This document shows positions 62,450 through 64,000 of a stretch of DNA of 64,000 nucleotides, piece by piece. Origin of the DNA: Epiperipatus broadwayi. Its lineage: Eukaryota; Onychophora; Udeonychophora; Euonychophora; Peripatidae. Position 1 is the first letter of the stretch. The number at the start of each line of letters is the position of its first letter. Location: NCBI GenBank assembly GCA_028023455.1, contig JAQFVV010012423.1, positions 4,382,269 to 4,446,268 on the forward strand. The letters run 5' to 3'. The notes below the pieces were generated by a model. That model was not told the DNA's origin. It worked only from the letters and a program-made list of their open reading frames with translations, and ran no database searches. A program made the position numbers and the translations under genes.

Positions 62450-63900
62450 CCACCTGTAAAAAATTGAAATAAAAATCTCCATTTGAGATTTATCTTAAGT
62501 AATTTGCATATTGGGAGGGGAGTATTTTTTATGTGTCATAGCATCGGTCGGGAAGTGAACCCGCTAACCCGGGACCACTGCTTATAAGGCGGCTGTGCTG
62601 ATCTCTCGACCAACAACGTTAATATCAAATTTAAAAGAGAATACAACAAGTGAAGAGCTATTAAGTAGTGTTTTTATAATAAATATGTATATCTATACTT
62701 ACTTACCTATTTGGTATAATTTTTTTTTTCAGTTTTATTTTTATTTATTTTTTTGATAAAGAAAAAAAAACGTTTTATTTCTTTTCTTTTAAAAAAGTTT
62801 CATTTCTATCTAAAAATATTTTAAAGAAAAATTAATCTTTTATTAAGATAAAAAATAAAAAAGTCAGTAACATATAATTAAACTTAAACGTTAAAGTAAT
62901 AAATTTAATATTTTAATCTGTAATTTTTTATTTTATTTCATAATACAGATTATCTCATTCAAGTAGACCCAAAATTAAAATTTGTTATATATTTTTTCTG
63001 GTAATTAAAAATTACATAAAATAAGAATTTTACACCATTTTGGCGTTATTGTCATTATTAAAATAAGCTTGCTGACTAATGCCACAAGATTGAATTCTGT
63101 CTAGACTACGAATGTTTCCTAAGACTGGCTAACTTACTCCAAATCCTTCCTGGGTAGATAATTAATCTCATAATAATGGTTACAGTAATATCTAATTTAT
63201 GCAATATATGTAAAACTACAAACGACCAAACTAATATCAATGGAACAAACATGATCATGACAAAATATATTTCCTGAATTATGGACACCAGATTGTGACT
63301 ATAATAAAAACCCTGATCCTGAATTCTAGGTTGCAGTTACAATTTTTTTCCGGTTTGAATTCGAAATATGCATACATAAGTAGAAATAAAACTGGCTTCA
63401 AATATAACTGTAGAATGATGAAAATCGGCTGAACCCTGAACTATTTTATTTGTATTCAAGCAAAGATAAATATATTAAATCATTTAAATTAATACCCTTT
63501 CCTTTGGAACTTAAATTTAATAAACTTTTCTATACCTAAAGAATTTCTACTACCATATTTATTATCTCAATTATGTATTTTGTTTGTATTTTTTAATGAT
63601 TGTTATTTAAATACTTATTCAATTTGTTTAGTTTGTAAAATTATAAATGAGAGCAAATTGTGGGAGTACACTTCTAAATCATTTTTATTTTTAAATTAAC
63701 TACTATACTAAGAAAATTAGTAGTAACCCACAAGTCATTCATCGCTATTGATTTTGATCTTTATTTTTTCATATTATTATGTATAATTAAGTTATAAATT
63801 AAAGTAAAAATGTAAATTAAGAAGAATGAAGTTTGCAAATATGTATTCAGATAAAATATTACAGAAATGGTTAATTACTTGTTAAAAAGGTTTGAGTGTA
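62450..63900 (+). repeat. Dispersed repeat X, copy 2
   Basis: Homologous to 49000-51113 plus 54036-54260. From the left: aaaaatctccatttgagat, taatatcaaatttaaaag after the T element, ttaaaaattacataaaataa, gattgtgactataataa, gcttcaaatataactgtaga, acttctaaatcatttttatt, then without a break actatactaagaaaattagt. The copy is interrupted by the T element at 62531-62620 but lacks the LINE present in copy 1. Confidence 0.65.
62531..62620 (-). mobile_element. tRNA-like short element T, copy 3 (best preserved)
   Basis: 90 bp, read on the minus strand: aacgttgttggtcgagagat (A-box-like TGGTCGAGAG), an anticodon-arm-like gccgccttataagcag whose loop could read as TAT, then gcgggttcacttcccg, a T-arm with B-box-like ggttcacttcc, and a 3' end gatgctatgacacat. 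It is the size of a tRNA with no long body, so it looks like a tRNA retropseudogene family. Copy 1 of repeat X has the unoccupied site at about 49100. No clear flanking duplication. Confidence 0.65.
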
Positions 63901-64000
63901 TATTTGTATTATAAATTTAATTAATATAGAAAAATTTTGGGACACATTTAAAAAATTTGTGTGCATTTATACATTGTACAGTATACAAGGAAACTTAATT

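Overview
The window looks like gene-poor, repeat-rich DNA from a large animal genome, probably an invertebrate. By eye it is about three quarters A+T or more. It is full of long (TA)n runs and short reading frames made of simple repeat. The recognisable coding remnants all belong to eukaryotic transposable elements: Penelope-like elements with a GIY-YIG endonuclease, RTE-type and other non-LTR retrotransposons, a gypsy-type LTR element, tRNA-derived short elements and many foldback elements. I see no exon of a host gene, rRNA operon, functional tRNA gene, CRISPR array or bacterial feature. The species cannot be named from this sequence alone; molluscs and arthropods with AT-rich, Penelope-rich genomes would fit.

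Layout. 1-15 kb: AT-rich DNA with two foldback copies (3.4 and 5.6 kb), an almost perfect 146-bp palindrome in a (TA)n tract (3.7 kb), and the first copies of a dispersed repeat here called R1. 15-22 kb: a foldback retroposon with target-site duplications (here family F), a tRNA-like element, an antisense Penelope 3' end, an RTE C-terminal end and an inverted pair of R1. 22.8-27.7 kb: decayed gypsy and RTE elements, both on the minus strand. 29-38 kb: an unidentified coding relic, another RTE tail, a ~340-bp repeat, two foldbacks, and a plus-strand LINE into which an F copy has jumped. 38.8-41.6 kb: a tRNA-derived SINE head, a third F copy, a Penelope 3' half and an LTR-like purine-rich element. 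41.6-49 kb: mostly non-coding, with a long (ATT)n tract. 49-54.3 kb: a dispersed repeat (X) split by a 5'-truncated minus-strand LINE. 56-57.6 kb: an unidentified relic. 57.8-59.6 kb: the best preserved Penelope-like element. 62.4-64 kb: a second copy of repeat X, split by a tRNA-like element.

No gene system works here as a unit. The window is a layered record of transposition. Its most informative parts are (i) family F, three hairpin-forming copies with 10, 11 and 14 bp target duplications; (ii) the two X copies, each of which preserves the empty site of the other's insertion; and (iii) hammerhead-ribozyme-like motifs with covarying stems directly after the GIY-YIG frame in the three Penelope copies.
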